Origin: Aequorivita lipolytica | GTDB taxonomy: Bacteria; Bacteroidota; Bacteroidia; Flavobacteriales; Flavobacteriaceae | DNA: 64,000 bases | NCBI RefSeq assembly: GCF_007997135.1 | Contig: NZ_VORU01000009.1 | Span: forward strand, 1-64,000 | Direction of reading: 5' to 3' | In this document: positions 43,993 through 52,386 of the stretch, one piece after another | Position numbering within the stretch: the first letter of the stretch is position 1 | How the letters are laid out: each line of letters starts with the position of its first letter | Notes under the pieces: generated by a model | Databases searched by the model: none | The model's input: only the letters and a program-made list of their open reading frames with translations | Told to the model about the DNA's origin: nothing | Program-made: the position numbers and the translations under genes

Positions 43993-44724
43993 TTGAACAT
44001 AATCAAACTTAGTGCCATCGATTCCACTAATACCTACCTGAAGCAGTTGGCAAAGGAAACGCAGTTGCCGGATGAAACCGTAGTGACAACTCAAAAACAA
44101 CTTTCTGGTCGTGGACAAATGGGTAATGGTTGGCTTTCACGAGAAGGTCAAAGCCTTACTTTCAGTATCTTAAAAGAGTTTAAAGGCCTATTGGCAGAAC
44201 GGCAGTTTATGGTTTCAATGGCAGTTTCATTGGCTATTTTGGATGCCTTGCATAACCAACATGTCCCGAATATTTCAATAAAGTGGCCAAACGACATATT
44301 GTCAGCAAAAAAGAAAGTTGGCGGTATCTTAATTGAAAATGTACTGGAGCGAAGTTGTGTGAAATATTCCGTAATTGGTGTCGGGTTAAATGTGAATGAA
44401 ACCGATTTTCCGAATTTACCACAAGCAAGCTCTTTAAAACTTGAAACGGGGAAGACTTTTGATTTGGACGAAATATTCGAAAAAACCACGAATTCGATCT
44501 TTAAGAACTTGCGAAATCTTTCAGAAAAGGACTTTTCAGAAATGATGCAACGTTACGAAAGCAACCTATTCCAAAAAGGAGTAATCTCAGTTTTTGAAAG
44601 TCCCGAAGGCTTACGCTTTAATGGAATAATTAAAGGCGTTTCAGAAATTGGCGAACTGTACGTTGAAACTGAAAATACCTCAGTTAAAAAATTTCAGTTG
44701 AAAGATGTAAGATTAATTTATTAG
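43993..44724 (+). CDS. birA: Biotin--[acetyl-CoA carboxylase] ligase
   Basis: 243 aa from a TTG at 43993, chosen because family members begin just before the IIKLSAIDSTNTYL block; a TTG at 43951 would add 14 hydrophobic residues. Ligase motifs: SGRGQMGNGW (biotinyl-AMP loop) and IKWPNDI. No N-terminal helix-turn-helix, so it is a ligase without repressor function. It is convergent with the SRPBCC gene, 8 bases apart. Confidence 0.9.
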   Translation: MNIIKLSAIDSTNTYLKQLAKETQLPDETVVTTQKQLSGRGQMGNGWLSREGQSLTFSILKEFKGLLAERQFMVSMAVSLAILDALHNQHVPNISIKWPNDILSAKKKVGGILIENVLERSCVKYSVIGVGLNVNETDFPNLPQASSLKLETGKTFDLDEIFEKTTNSIFKNLRNLSEKDFSEMMQRYESNLFQKGVISVFESPEGLRFNGIIKGVSEIGELYVETENTSVKKFQLKDVRLIY

Positions 44725-44732
44725 ACTTTCAA

Positions 44733-45125
44733 TTAAAGCCGCTCTAAGTTTGTGGCAAGCGTTTCAATAAATTTTGAAATTGGTCCTTTTACCATCATCG
44801 CCATCATAGTGTTGAATTCACCTTCAAAAAGTAATTCTACGGTTGAAGTATTTTCAGAAACTTCTTCAATATTTCCAGTTAATGAAAATGGAATTTTATC
44901 ACTGATTGCTCCCAAAACAACCTTGTTTGGTTTTTCAACTTCTTTAACTTCCAATGCAATTTCCGGCATTCCCTTTAATGCAAAAACAAAGGCATTATTT
45001 CTTATGACCTCAAATTTGCTGATGTTCTCTGGCATTAATGTTTCAAAATTCTTTACATCGGTCAAAAAATCACATAGTTCTGCTGCAGATTTTTGAACGG
45101 TTACTTTTTTGCTGTTTAATCTCAT
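44733..45125 (-). CDS. SRPBCC-fold (START/polyketide cyclase-like) protein
   Basis: 130 aa. The order of strands and helices (SKKVTVQKSAAELCDFLTDV, then EVEKPNKVVLG, ending in a long helix KFIETLATNLERL) fits the helix-grip SRPBCC fold that binds hydrophobic ligands. The ligand is unknown. It follows pyrE on the same strand, separated by a seven-copy heptamer array. Confidence 0.78.
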   Translation of the reverse strand: MRLNSKKVTVQKSAAELCDFLTDVKNFETLMPENISKFEVIRNNAFVFALKGMPEIALEVKEVEKPNKVVLGAISDKIPFSLTGNIEEVSENTSTVELLFEGEFNTMMAMMVKGPISKFIETLATNLERL

Positions 45126-45211
45126 TTTGGAAGTTTATGTGTTTAAATGCTTATGCGTTTAGAGAAAAAAAATCTAATTTTCTCTTTGATATCAATCCCT
45201 CAATATATTTT

Positions 45212-45263
45212 CTGATAACTGATAACTGATAACTGATAACTGATAACTGATAACTGATAACTG
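45212..45263. repeat. Heptanucleotide array (CTGATAA)x7
   Basis: Seven perfect CTGATAA copies plus CTG, between pyrE and the SRPBCC gene. On the coding strand it reads CAGTTAT repeated and begins three bases after the pyrE TGA. The same unit starts an array at 60606-60634. Confidence 0.95.
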
Positions 45264-45266
45264 AAA

Positions 45267-45905
45267 TCACCCCCAAGTTTCAGGATTCTCCCGCCATTCA
45301 GAAAGTAACGCAGCTTCTTCAGAATTTATATATCTTGATTTTTCGGCTTCTTCCAGCAACATTTCATAATTGCTCAAAGTGTTCAAAGTAACGTGGGCAT
45401 TCCTAAAATTTTCTTCCGCAGTTTTAAAGCCGTAGCTGAAAATTGCCAACATTCCTTTCACATTTGCATCTGCTTCCTTTAAAGCTTCAACAGCCAGCAA
45501 GCTACTCTTTCCGGTGCTTATTAGGTCTTCCACAACTATTACGCTGGTGTTTGGTTCCAAATGGCCCTCAATTTTATTTTGGCGTCCGTGGCCTTTTGCT
45601 TCGGGACGAACGTAACAAAAAGGAACGTTCAAATAATCGGCTACCAAAGCGCCCATCCCAATTGCTCCAGTAGCTACACCGGCAATCATTTCGGGCTTTC
45701 CGTAAAGTTCCTCAATTTGTTTGGCGAGGTTTTCACGAATGTAATTTCGTATCATTGGATAGGAAAGTGTGATGCGATTATCGCAATAGATAGGAGATTT
45801 CCATCCCGATGCCCATGTAAAAGGGTTTTGTGGTTGTAATTTTATTGCATTAATTTGCAATAGCAACGCAGCGGTTTTTTGTGCCGTTTCTTTGTTTAAT
45901 ATCAT
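45267..45905 (-). CDS. pyrE: Orotate phosphoribosyltransferase
   Basis: 212 aa from the ATG at 45905; an upstream extension to 45956 has no support and would run into the NUDIX gene. The PRPP-binding motif VIVVEDLISTGKSS and the flexible-loop VRPEAKGHGRQNKIEG with its conserved Lys are intact. It forms OMP from orotate and PRPP in pyrimidine synthesis. Its -7 box overlaps the start codon of the divergent NUDIX gene. Confidence 0.94.
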   Translation of the reverse strand: MILNKETAQKTAALLLQINAIKLQPQNPFTWASGWKSPIYCDNRITLSYPMIRNYIRENLAKQIEELYGKPEMIAGVATGAIGMGALVADYLNVPFCYVRPEAKGHGRQNKIEGHLEPNTSVIVVEDLISTGKSSLLAVEALKEADANVKGMLAIFSYGFKTAEENFRNAHVTLNTLSNYEMLLEEAEKSRYINSEEAALLSEWRENPETWG

Positions 45906-45909
45906 CGTG

Positions 45910-45917
45910 CAAATGTA
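45910..45917 (-). promoter_or_regulatory. -7 box TACATTTG of pyrE, overlapping the NUDIX ATG
   Basis: Exact TAnnTTTG match on the minus strand, ending four bases before the pyrE ATG. The NUDIX start codon (45913-45915) lies inside this box, so both genes share eight to ten bases of control DNA. Confidence 0.6.
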
Positions 45918-46536
45918 TAAAGTTTTTGTAAAAGAAATTCCTATTATTCTTTCCACTGAGAAAAATATTGGGGAGCATTATACTACCATCCCTTTAAAAC
46001 AAGCTCGTTTTAAGAAGTTGATAAAAAAAATAAACAATGGTGAACTGCTCTACGTGAACCTTTATCACAAAAATGCAGAAAAGTTGGAACGCTTTCTTCG
46101 GAAAAAAATAAAAGTTGTGGAAGCCGCCGGAGGAATGGTCTATAACAGTAAAAAAGAAATTCTTTTTATCCGAAGAAACAAGAAATGGGATCTTCCCAAA
46201 GGTAAAATTGAAAAAGGAGAAACCCATCGCGAAGCAGCTGTGAGAGAAGTTATTGAGGAAACTGGTGTGAAAGATCTGGAAATTCGAGATTTTATAATGA
46301 CCACCTACCACGTTTTTACCCGCAACGATAAATTCCGACTCAAAATAACGTATTGGTACGAAATGTTTAGCGATTACGATGGTCCGCTGGTTCCTGAACC
46401 CCAAGAGGGAATTAAAAAGGTAAAGTGGAAGAATTTTGAAAAATCCCAAAAAGCGTTGTTGGATTCTTACGAAAATATAAAACTGCTCTTTCCGAAGGAA
46501 TATCTAACCACCCACCCGAACGATAGGATAACGTAA
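45913..46536 (+). CDS. NUDIX hydrolase family protein
   Basis: 207 aa from the ATG at 45913. The NUDIX box is complete: GKIEKGETHREAAVREVIEE followed by TG, matching Gx5Ex7REUxEExGU. Residues 1-75 form an extra N-terminal domain. The family hydrolyses nucleoside diphosphates linked to another moiety; the substrate is unknown. Its start is seven bases from the divergent pyrE start, and its 3' end overlaps the M14 peptidase gene by 33 bases. Confidence 0.9.
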   Translation: MYKVFVKEIPIILSTEKNIGEHYTTIPLKQARFKKLIKKINNGELLYVNLYHKNAEKLERFLRKKIKVVEAAGGMVYNSKKEILFIRRNKKWDLPKGKIEKGETHREAAVREVIEETGVKDLEIRDFIMTTYHVFTRNDKFRLKITYWYEMFSDYDGPLVPEPQEGIKKVKWKNFEKSQKALLDSYENIKLLFPKEYLTTHPNDRIT

Positions 46537-48240
46537 GTGCGATTTTTCGTAATTGGGCGATTGTTTGTGGATCCAATCTAATTGGGCGTACCAGTTTTGT
46601 GCAAACTCTGGTTCAGTGTCTTTTTTAGCTTCGAATTCTTTTTTGATTTCAGGATTTTCATTTAAAAATTTTTCAGCCATATCTTCCCAAACGTAGGGCG
46701 AAAAACCTTCTTTTTGTGGAAGTATTGCGTCAAAAAAATTCCAGTTAAAAAACGAATCGGGGGCGGATGGTTCTAGTGTTTCCAACAAATAGCGTACGCC
46801 CGGCTGTTGGGTATTTACCAAAATATCACCTGCTTTAATGGAAACAATTTGTGCAGTTTTTGATACTTCGGTTTTGTAATGCAGATAATGTCCTTCAAAA
46901 GGATTTTTCACAGTTTCAAAACTTTTAATTTTATAAACTTCAGCGGAAATAATCGAATCATTTTTAATTTCCGAAAAAGAGATACCGTTCAATTTCAGAA
47001 GTTCGATAATGTTCCAATATCCTTTGGGAACAATGTATGCCGAAGGAATTTTAACTGAATCCGCCACTTTAAAATAATTATAATAAGTTACATTTTTGGT
47101 AAAAGGTTTGTCAGGAAAATACTTCAAACGATCTGCACCCGTAATTTTACTCGGAATCATTTTTCCCTCATAACCTTTAAATGAAAGAGTAGAAGTTTTG
47201 GAAGAATCCACTTCCCAGGAAATAGGGTAGTAGCTTCCTGCTTTGTATTTTTCAAATGAATTTTTCCGCAGTGTTTTAATTTTTTCTGCATCCGTGTCAG
47301 CAATATTTATAAAAGATTTCACTAGTTCATAAGTACCTTCAACTCTTTGTTTATAAGGTTTCAGCATATGCGTTTCCACCATCATTCCAAAGGTATTAAA
47401 CAATGCTGCGTAACCAGTGGAATAACGCGGCGAATCTAAAAACTGTTCAAAACCAATTTCGGGAACTTGGTTAAAAACGTTTATATAGGGTGTGATATCC
47501 CATTTTTTTTGATGGAGAGAATCCTCCAATTGGGGCATCAGCGAGCTGTGCAAATAATTTCCCAATTCGCCGCCCAATTTGTTGTGCTGCGTAAAAAGAT
47601 GCGTAAGCACATATTGATAATCGGCGCCGTTGCTTACGTGATTATCAATGAATAAATCTGGGTTTAACCAATGGAATATTTCGGCGAAAGCGTGCGCATT
47701 TTTAGTGTCAGATTTGATGAAATCCCGGTTCAAATCGTAATTTCTTGCGTTGCCGCGAAAACCGTATTCTTCGGGTCCGTTTTGATTGGTTCTGCTGGTA
47801 CTGTTTCTGTTTAAAGCCCCGCCAATGTTGTAAATAGGGATTGCTGCAATTATAGTGTTCTTAGGAACGGGAATTTTATTTTCGGCAAAATCACGAAAAA
47901 GAAGCATAGTGGCGTCAATGCCGTCAGGCTCTCCCGGATGGATTCCGTTATTGATTAGCAATAGGTTTTTGCCATTTTTTGAGAAGGCTTCTTTTGAATT
48001 CTTATTAGTTTTATTTTCGGAATCAAAAATAACCACATGCAGCGGAAAACCGCTATCGGTCTGTCCCATTTCAAAAACTGTTATTGATGGAAATTTCTTT
48101 TCCAGAGTTAAATAGTAGGCTATGACTTCTTCATATGTTTCGGTTTGATTGCCATTTGAAGTTTCAAAAACGGTTTGGGAATGTTGTGCGATTATGGTAT
48201 TGAAAATGAAAAATATAAAAATTTTGAGGAAAGACTTCAT
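46504..48240 (-). CDS. M14 family zinc carboxypeptidase, exported
   Basis: 578 aa with a signal peptide (ending TIIAQ). Zinc ligands: NNGIHPGEPDG (His and Glu of HxxE) and FIDNHVSNG (His); the base Glu is in MVETHML. The C-terminal ~200 residues are an extra domain. It probably trims peptides in the periplasm. The last ten codons overlap the NUDIX gene on the other strand. Confidence 0.88.
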   Translation of the reverse strand: MKSFLKIFIFFIFNTIIAQHSQTVFETSNGNQTETYEEVIAYYLTLEKKFPSITVFEMGQTDSGFPLHVVIFDSENKTNKNSKEAFSKNGKNLLLINNGIHPGEPDGIDATMLLFRDFAENKIPVPKNTIIAAIPIYNIGGALNRNSTSRTNQNGPEEYGFRGNARNYDLNRDFIKSDTKNAHAFAEIFHWLNPDLFIDNHVSNGADYQYVLTHLFTQHNKLGGELGNYLHSSLMPQLEDSLHQKKWDITPYINVFNQVPEIGFEQFLDSPRYSTGYAALFNTFGMMVETHMLKPYKQRVEGTYELVKSFINIADTDAEKIKTLRKNSFEKYKAGSYYPISWEVDSSKTSTLSFKGYEGKMIPSKITGADRLKYFPDKPFTKNVTYYNYFKVADSVKIPSAYIVPKGYWNIIELLKLNGISFSEIKNDSIISAEVYKIKSFETVKNPFEGHYLHYKTEVSKTAQIVSIKAGDILVNTQQPGVRYLLETLEPSAPDSFFNWNFFDAILPQKEGFSPYVWEDMAEKFLNENPEIKKEFEAKKDTEPEFAQNWYAQLDWIHKQSPNYEKSHLRYPIVRVGG

Positions 48241-48398
48241 TGGTTAATTCATTTAATTATTCTCTTAGAGTTTGTCTGAACACAATATTACGCAAGTTGC
48301 TAATAAGTAAATAGAAAAACTTAAAAATATAAGTTGTGTCTTTTTTCTTGCGGATTTTTTTTTGTTTAACTTGCTTACTCACTGTTTATTGTATTTTT

Positions 48399-49253
48399 AT
48401 GAAAACAATTACTTTACTTCACGCAACATTCCTACTTATTTTCTTTTTGGGCATAAAATCACACGCTCAAACTCCAGAAAATGAAATTATTCTTTCACAA
48501 AACATTAGTCAAATTTTATTGCTCAATGGTGGCTTGGCTTGTGCTGGTGGCGATAACCAATGGTATCGGGCATATAGACTTATTGACAAAGGCATAAATA
48601 CCTCTGTGGCACTAACAGGGGTTGAGTTTGGCGTTCAGGCTATTGATGCTTCAACAGAACTGGAAGTTTTTGCTTATGATTATGAAGAATTTCCTGATGG
48701 TTTTGACATCAGTAATCCACCCACACCCTTAGCATCTGGAACTGTTACTGTGGGCACCGGAGATGTGGGGGTTTTTATAAGGGCATATTTTGATACCCCT
48801 GCGGTGGTTTTGCCCAGTACAACTGTTGTTGTGAGTGTCGTACAACCTACTGTAGATGGTGTTAATTTCTTTCTGGGGATTACGGAAAGCGAAACAAAAC
48901 CAAGTTTTAAATCTAGTGCACAATGTGGGCCCTCAACACCTATTTCTATGATTGATTTAGGGTTTCCCGATTCCCGCCATTTGGTTAACTTAATCCTTGA
49001 AGATGAACTATCCGTACCTGCGCGAACTATTGAAAACTTTACGGTATATCCAAACCCTGCGAAAGAGGTACTAAACCTATTCCTTGCTTCTTTAACTATT
49101 AAAGATATTGAACTATACGATATTGTTGGAAAGAAATTAAACTGCAATTACAGTGATTCGACCATTGACGTTTCGGGTCTTTCCGAAGGAACTTACTTTT
49201 CAAAAATAAGTACAGACACTACCGTTTTTACCCGAAAGTTTGTGAAAGAATAG
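48399..49253 (+). CDS. T9SS-exported protein of unknown function
   Basis: 284 aa from the ATG at 48399, which begins the signal peptide (ending KSHAQ); an upstream TTG at 48336 would place 21 residues in front of it. The body (~45-205) is beta-rich with no recognised catalytic motif. The C-terminus is a type A sorting domain (NFTVYPNPAKEVLNL ... LSEGTYFSKI). It is probably a small secreted or cell-surface protein. Confidence 0.83.
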   Translation: MKTITLLHATFLLIFFLGIKSHAQTPENEIILSQNISQILLLNGGLACAGGDNQWYRAYRLIDKGINTSVALTGVEFGVQAIDASTELEVFAYDYEEFPDGFDISNPPTPLASGTVTVGTGDVGVFIRAYFDTPAVVLPSTTVVVSVVQPTVDGVNFFLGITESETKPSFKSSAQCGPSTPISMIDLGFPDSRHLVNLILEDELSVPARTIENFTVYPNPAKEVLNLFLASLTIKDIELYDIVGKKLNCNYSDSTIDVSGLSEGTYFSKISTDTTVFTRKFVKE

Positions 49254-49285
49254 TTTTCAATTAATAAAATCGAAATGAATTTATT

Positions 49286-49315
49286 AAAAAGCCCCGCAAA
49301 ACTTTTGCGGGGCTT
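49286..49315 (-). terminator. Terminator of rho (also faces the T9SS gene)
   Basis: AAGCCCCGCAAAA and TTTTGCGGGGCTT form a perfect inverted repeat; on the minus strand it is followed by TTTTT, giving a classic rho-independent terminator for rho. The plus-strand side has only a weak T tract. Confidence 0.8.
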
Positions 49316-49337
49316 GATATTTTCAGTTTAAAGAATT

Positions 49338-51041
49338 TTAACCGTTCATCGAAATCAAAAACTCTTCGTTGTTTTTGGTTTTTTTAATTCGGTCGTTGAT
49401 GAATTCCATTGCTTCCACAGGGTTCATATCTGCAAGGTATTTGCGCAATACCCACATACGTTGGAGTGTGTTTTCATCAAGCAGCAAATCGTCGCGACGT
49501 GTGCTGGAAGAAGTAAGGTCTATGGCTGGGAAAATTCTTCGGTTGGAAATTTTTCTATCCAATTGAAGTTCCATGTTGCCGGTTCCTTTAAATTCCTCAA
49601 AAATAACCTCGTCCATTTTAGAACCCGTTTCAGTCAGAGCAGTTGCAATGATAGTTAAAGAACCACCGTTTTCAATATTACGGGCAGCACCAAAGAAACG
49701 TTTTGGTTTGTGAAGCGCATTTGCATCCACACCACCACTTAATATTTTACCGCTCGCTGGCTGAACTGTGTTATAAGCTCTCGCCAAACGCGTAATGGAA
49801 TCCAAAAGAATTACTACATCGTGACCACATTCTACCAATCGTTTTGCTTTATCTATAACTAGATTTGCTACACGCACATGTTCCGTAGCTTCTTTATCAA
49901 AAGTTGAAGCAACCACTTCACCACGAACATTTCGTTGCATATCGGTAACTTCCTCCGGGCGTTCGTCAATTAAAAGAATAATTTGGTAAACTTCCGGATG
50001 GTTTGCGGCTATTGCATTTGCAATATCTTTCAACAACATAGTTTTACCCGTTTTTGGCTGGGAAACAATCATTCCACGCTGTCCTTTTCCGATAGGTGCA
50101 AAAAGATCTATAATCCTTGTTGAAATAGTACTTTGCTTATCGGCAAGGTTGAATTTTTCTTGTGGGAAAAGCGGCGTTAAATGCTCAAAAGAAACTCGGT
50201 CGCGAACCACATTAGGGTTTAGACCATTTATTTTGTTCACCTTAATTAAAGGAAAATATTTTTCACCTTCCTTTGGCGGACGCACTTCGCCTAAAACAGT
50301 ATCTCCAGTTTTTAAACCGAAAAGACGAATCTGTGATTGCGAAACGTAAATATCATCGGGAGATGACAGATAATTGTAATCGCTGGAACGCAAAAATCCA
50401 TAGCCATCCTGCATTAGATCAAGCACACCTTCGCTTTCAATTATTCCATCAAACTCATAATCTGGCTCGCGATAACGGTTTCGGGAATCTTTGTTTCCGT
50501 TACTTCTATTATCCTGCACATTGCCGTCCTTTTGTTTTTGGTTTTGATGTTTTGGGCGGTTGTCTGAGTTGTTATTGTCGTTGCGCTGGTTTTTCTGCCT
50601 GTTGTCAGTATCGTTAGAAACTGGCCGCGGATTAGGCTTTTTGTGTTGCGGCTTTTTGTCGCTTTCCTTTTTATCCTTTTTATCGTTGCTCGAACGCTTG
50701 TCGTCAGCAGTTTTTTTATCATCATCACTTTTTTTATCGTGATGTGGTTTATTTGGCTGCGGCTTTTTGTTTCTGTTGTCGTTCTTCTGCGGGCGCGGTT
50801 TTGAATCTTTCTCGCGATTATCACTAGAAGAAGCGGTTTTTTCCTCCTTTTTTGTTTCTGAAGAAGACTCTTCCGCTTTAATGACTGCTTTTACCGCCTT
50901 TGGATTGGCAGCTTGGTAATCGAGGATTTGATATACCAAGTCTAATTTTTTTTGTGTGCGATATTTCGGCACATTGAGGTCTTTGGCTATATCCTGAAGC
51001 TCAGGTAGCTTTTTACTTTTTAAATCTGAAATTTCAAACAT
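49338..51041 (-). CDS. rho: Transcription termination factor Rho with long disordered insert
   Basis: 567 aa. Rho N-domain (1-45), a ~140-residue disordered segment (~55-195) made of Lys, Asp, Asn, Gln, Arg and Pro, then the RNA-binding cold-shock-like domain (~196-280) and the ATPase with Walker A PKTGKT (329-334) and Walker B Asp414 ([14 protein letters not shown]). All ring residues appear intact. The insert makes it much longer than E. coli Rho (419 aa). In Bacteroides thetaiotaomicron a comparable segment has been reported to drive phase separation. Confidence 0.95.
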   Translation of the reverse strand: MFEISDLKSKKLPELQDIAKDLNVPKYRTQKKLDLVYQILDYQAANPKAVKAVIKAEESSSETKKEEKTASSSDNREKDSKPRPQKNDNRNKKPQPNKPHHDKKSDDDKKTADDKRSSNDKKDKKESDKKPQHKKPNPRPVSNDTDNRQKNQRNDNNNSDNRPKHQNQKQKDGNVQDNRSNGNKDSRNRYREPDYEFDGIIESEGVLDLMQDGYGFLRSSDYNYLSSPDDIYVSQSQIRLFGLKTGDTVLGEVRPPKEGEKYFPLIKVNKINGLNPNVVRDRVSFEHLTPLFPQEKFNLADKQSTISTRIIDLFAPIGKGQRGMIVSQPKTGKTMLLKDIANAIAANHPEVYQIILLIDERPEEVTDMQRNVRGEVVASTFDKEATEHVRVANLVIDKAKRLVECGHDVVILLDSITRLARAYNTVQPASGKILSGGVDANALHKPKRFFGAARNIENGGSLTIIATALTETGSKMDEVIFEEFKGTGNMELQLDRKISNRRIFPAIDLTSSSTRRDDLLLDENTLQRMWVLRKYLADMNPVEAMEFINDRIKKTKNNEEFLISMNG

Positions 51042-51212
51042 GTAGAAAATACTGTAGTTTAAGTTTATACTGTTATGTTCCTTTTGAGAAGGTAAGTACG
51101 TTGAAAAAATTTTCGAAGACTAAGTAACCTTGATTGAGTTGGTTACAAATTGTTACTGCAATAATACAACAATAAATTAAAAAGCAGCGTTATTTTTTTT
51201 AAAAAGAAACAG

Positions 51213-51220
51213 TATTTTTG
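51213..51220 (+). promoter_or_regulatory. -7 box TATTTTTG of the DUF4293 gene
   Basis: Exact TAnnTTTG match, 23 bases before the ATG at 51244. Confidence 0.5.
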
Positions 51221-51243
51221 CTGCTTAATTGAGTTTTTGTAAA

Positions 51244-51654
51244 ATGATACAACGCATTCAGACCATTTATTTAATTGTTTCCGCCCTTGTTATGGGAGCC
51301 TTGTTTATGTGGTTTCCAGTTGTATTGGGAGCAGATGGTTCGGTAATTATGGACCGTAATGAGCCTTTGCTTTTTGGACTCATATTTGTTTCAATCGCGC
51401 TGGCGATTCTTTCAATCTTAAATTTCAAAAAACGGCAGACACAGTTTGTGATAAACCGTTTAAATATAATATCAAACTTTGTATTACTGGGAGTTTTCGT
51501 TTACAGGTTGCTAACTTTATCCGGAGAAACTATTGTTTCAGAGAAGGGTATTGGGGTGCTTTTTCCCATCATTTCTATCGTATTTTTAGTGCTGGCCAAT
51601 AAGGCTATAAAAAGGGATGAGGACCTCGTAAAATCTGTTGATCGTTTACGATAA
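51244..51654 (+). CDS. DUF4293 membrane protein
   Basis: 136 aa from the ATG at 51244 (an in-frame TTG at 51229 is less likely). Four membrane helices with the family opening MIQRIQTIYLIVSALVMG. The family occurs in Bacteroidota next to rho or truA and has no known function. It ends 24 bases before a strong terminator. Confidence 0.88.
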   Translation: MIQRIQTIYLIVSALVMGALFMWFPVVLGADGSVIMDRNEPLLFGLIFVSIALAILSILNFKKRQTQFVINRLNIISNFVLLGVFVYRLLTLSGETIVSEKGIGVLFPIISIVFLVLANKAIKRDEDLVKSVDRLR

Positions 51655-51678
51655 ACCGATCTTAGTATATTAGTGCAG

Positions 51679-51718
51679 AACCCCTGAAGTATGCCAACTT
51701 CGGGGGTTTTTTGTTTTT
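51679..51718 (+). terminator. Rho-independent terminator
   Basis: 12-bp stem (51679-51690 with 51697-51708, one G-T pair) around ATGCCA, followed by a T-rich tract. It ends the DUF4293 transcript. Confidence 0.85.
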
Positions 51719-51723
51719 TGTTA

Positions 51724-51784
51724 AGTTCAAAGTTCAAGTTTTAAGCTGAATTTTCACTAATTCCTCTTCGCTATTCGCTCTTCG
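51724..51784. repeat. Two heptanucleotide arrays: AGTTCAA and CTCTTCG units
   Basis: AGTTCAA, AGTTCAA, GTTTTAA occur at 51724-51744, and CTAATTC, CTCTTCG, CTATTCG, CTCTTCG at 51757-51784. Both lie between the DUF4293 terminator and the convergent phosphodiesterase gene. Confidence 0.5.
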
Positions 51785-51791
51785 TTAAAAC

Positions 51792-52283
51792 TTATTTCCC
51801 AAACTCAATAACTTCCAAATTCTGGATTTTCTCCCCATCAATTTCAAAACGGAGCATGGTGCGCACTTTCTGAAAACCGTGTTTGCCAGCGGCGCCAGGA
51901 TTCATATGTAGCAGTCCCGTTTTTTTATCTGGTATCACTTTTAAAATATGCGAGTGGCCAGAGATGAAAATTTTTGGAGGGTTGGAATAAATTTCCTGCC
52001 TAATAGAAGGATTGTACTTTCCGGGATAGCCACCAATGTGGGTTATCCAAACGTCAACCCCTTCGCACATAAAACGATTGTTCAGTGGAAACTCCATGCG
52101 TGCTTCGGTATTATCTATATTTCCATAAACAGCTCGCAAAGGCTTGAGTTTTTTTATGGCATCTGTAACAGAAAGATCGCCAATATCGCCAGCATGCCAC
52201 ACTTCATCGGCCTGTTTTACATATTGCAGAATTTTTTCATCTATATAACTGTGGGTATCGCTTAGCAGGAGAATTTTTTTCAA
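51792..52283 (-). CDS. YfcE/MJ0936-type metallophosphoesterase
   Basis: 163 aa. Metal-binding motifs in order: LLSDTHSY (DxH), VWHAGDIGDL (GD), AVYGNIDNTE (GNxD), VWITHIGGYP (H) and ISGHSHI (GHxH). This is the small calcineurin-like phosphodiesterase family. Substrates in homologues are cyclic nucleotides or phosphodiesters; the natural one is unsettled. It is divergent from truA. Confidence 0.9.
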   Translation of the reverse strand: MKKILLLSDTHSYIDEKILQYVKQADEVWHAGDIGDLSVTDAIKKLKPLRAVYGNIDNTEARMEFPLNNRFMCEGVDVWITHIGGYPGKYNPSIRQEIYSNPPKIFISGHSHILKVIPDKKTGLLHMNPGAAGKHGFQKVRTMLRFEIDGEKIQNLEVIEFGK

Positions 52284-52357
52284 TTTGGATGGAATTTTTG
52301 TTTTGCGAAGGTATTAAGTTTTTCAAATTTATAACAGAATTGCTGGCTTGTAAATCG

Positions 52358-52365
52358 TAATTTTG
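52358..52365 (+). promoter_or_regulatory. -7 box TAATTTTG of truA
   Basis: Exact TAnnTTTG match, 21 bases before the TTG start at 52387. A TTG at 52363 lies inside this box and so is unlikely to be the start. Confidence 0.5.
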
Positions 52366-52386
52366 TCAATTCTGAAAAAAATCCAA

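Noticed and set aside
45212-45263. Possible CRISPR array
   Set aside because: The repeats are 7 bases and contiguous, with no spacers and no cas genes in the window.
45994-46449. 151-codon frame antisense to the NUDIX gene
   Set aside because: Phe-rich shadow of Lys-rich coding sequence; the NUDIX box proves the other strand is the real gene.
48680-49147. 155-codon frame antisense to the T9SS protein
   Set aside because: The plus-strand frame has a signal peptide and sorting domain; the antisense frame has neither.
51123-51146. GTAACC/GGTTAC inverted repeat upstream of rho, considered as a riboswitch or operator
   Set aside because: Only a 6-bp pairing with a loop of ~11 bases and no conserved aptamer features; kept as an unexplained minor repeat.
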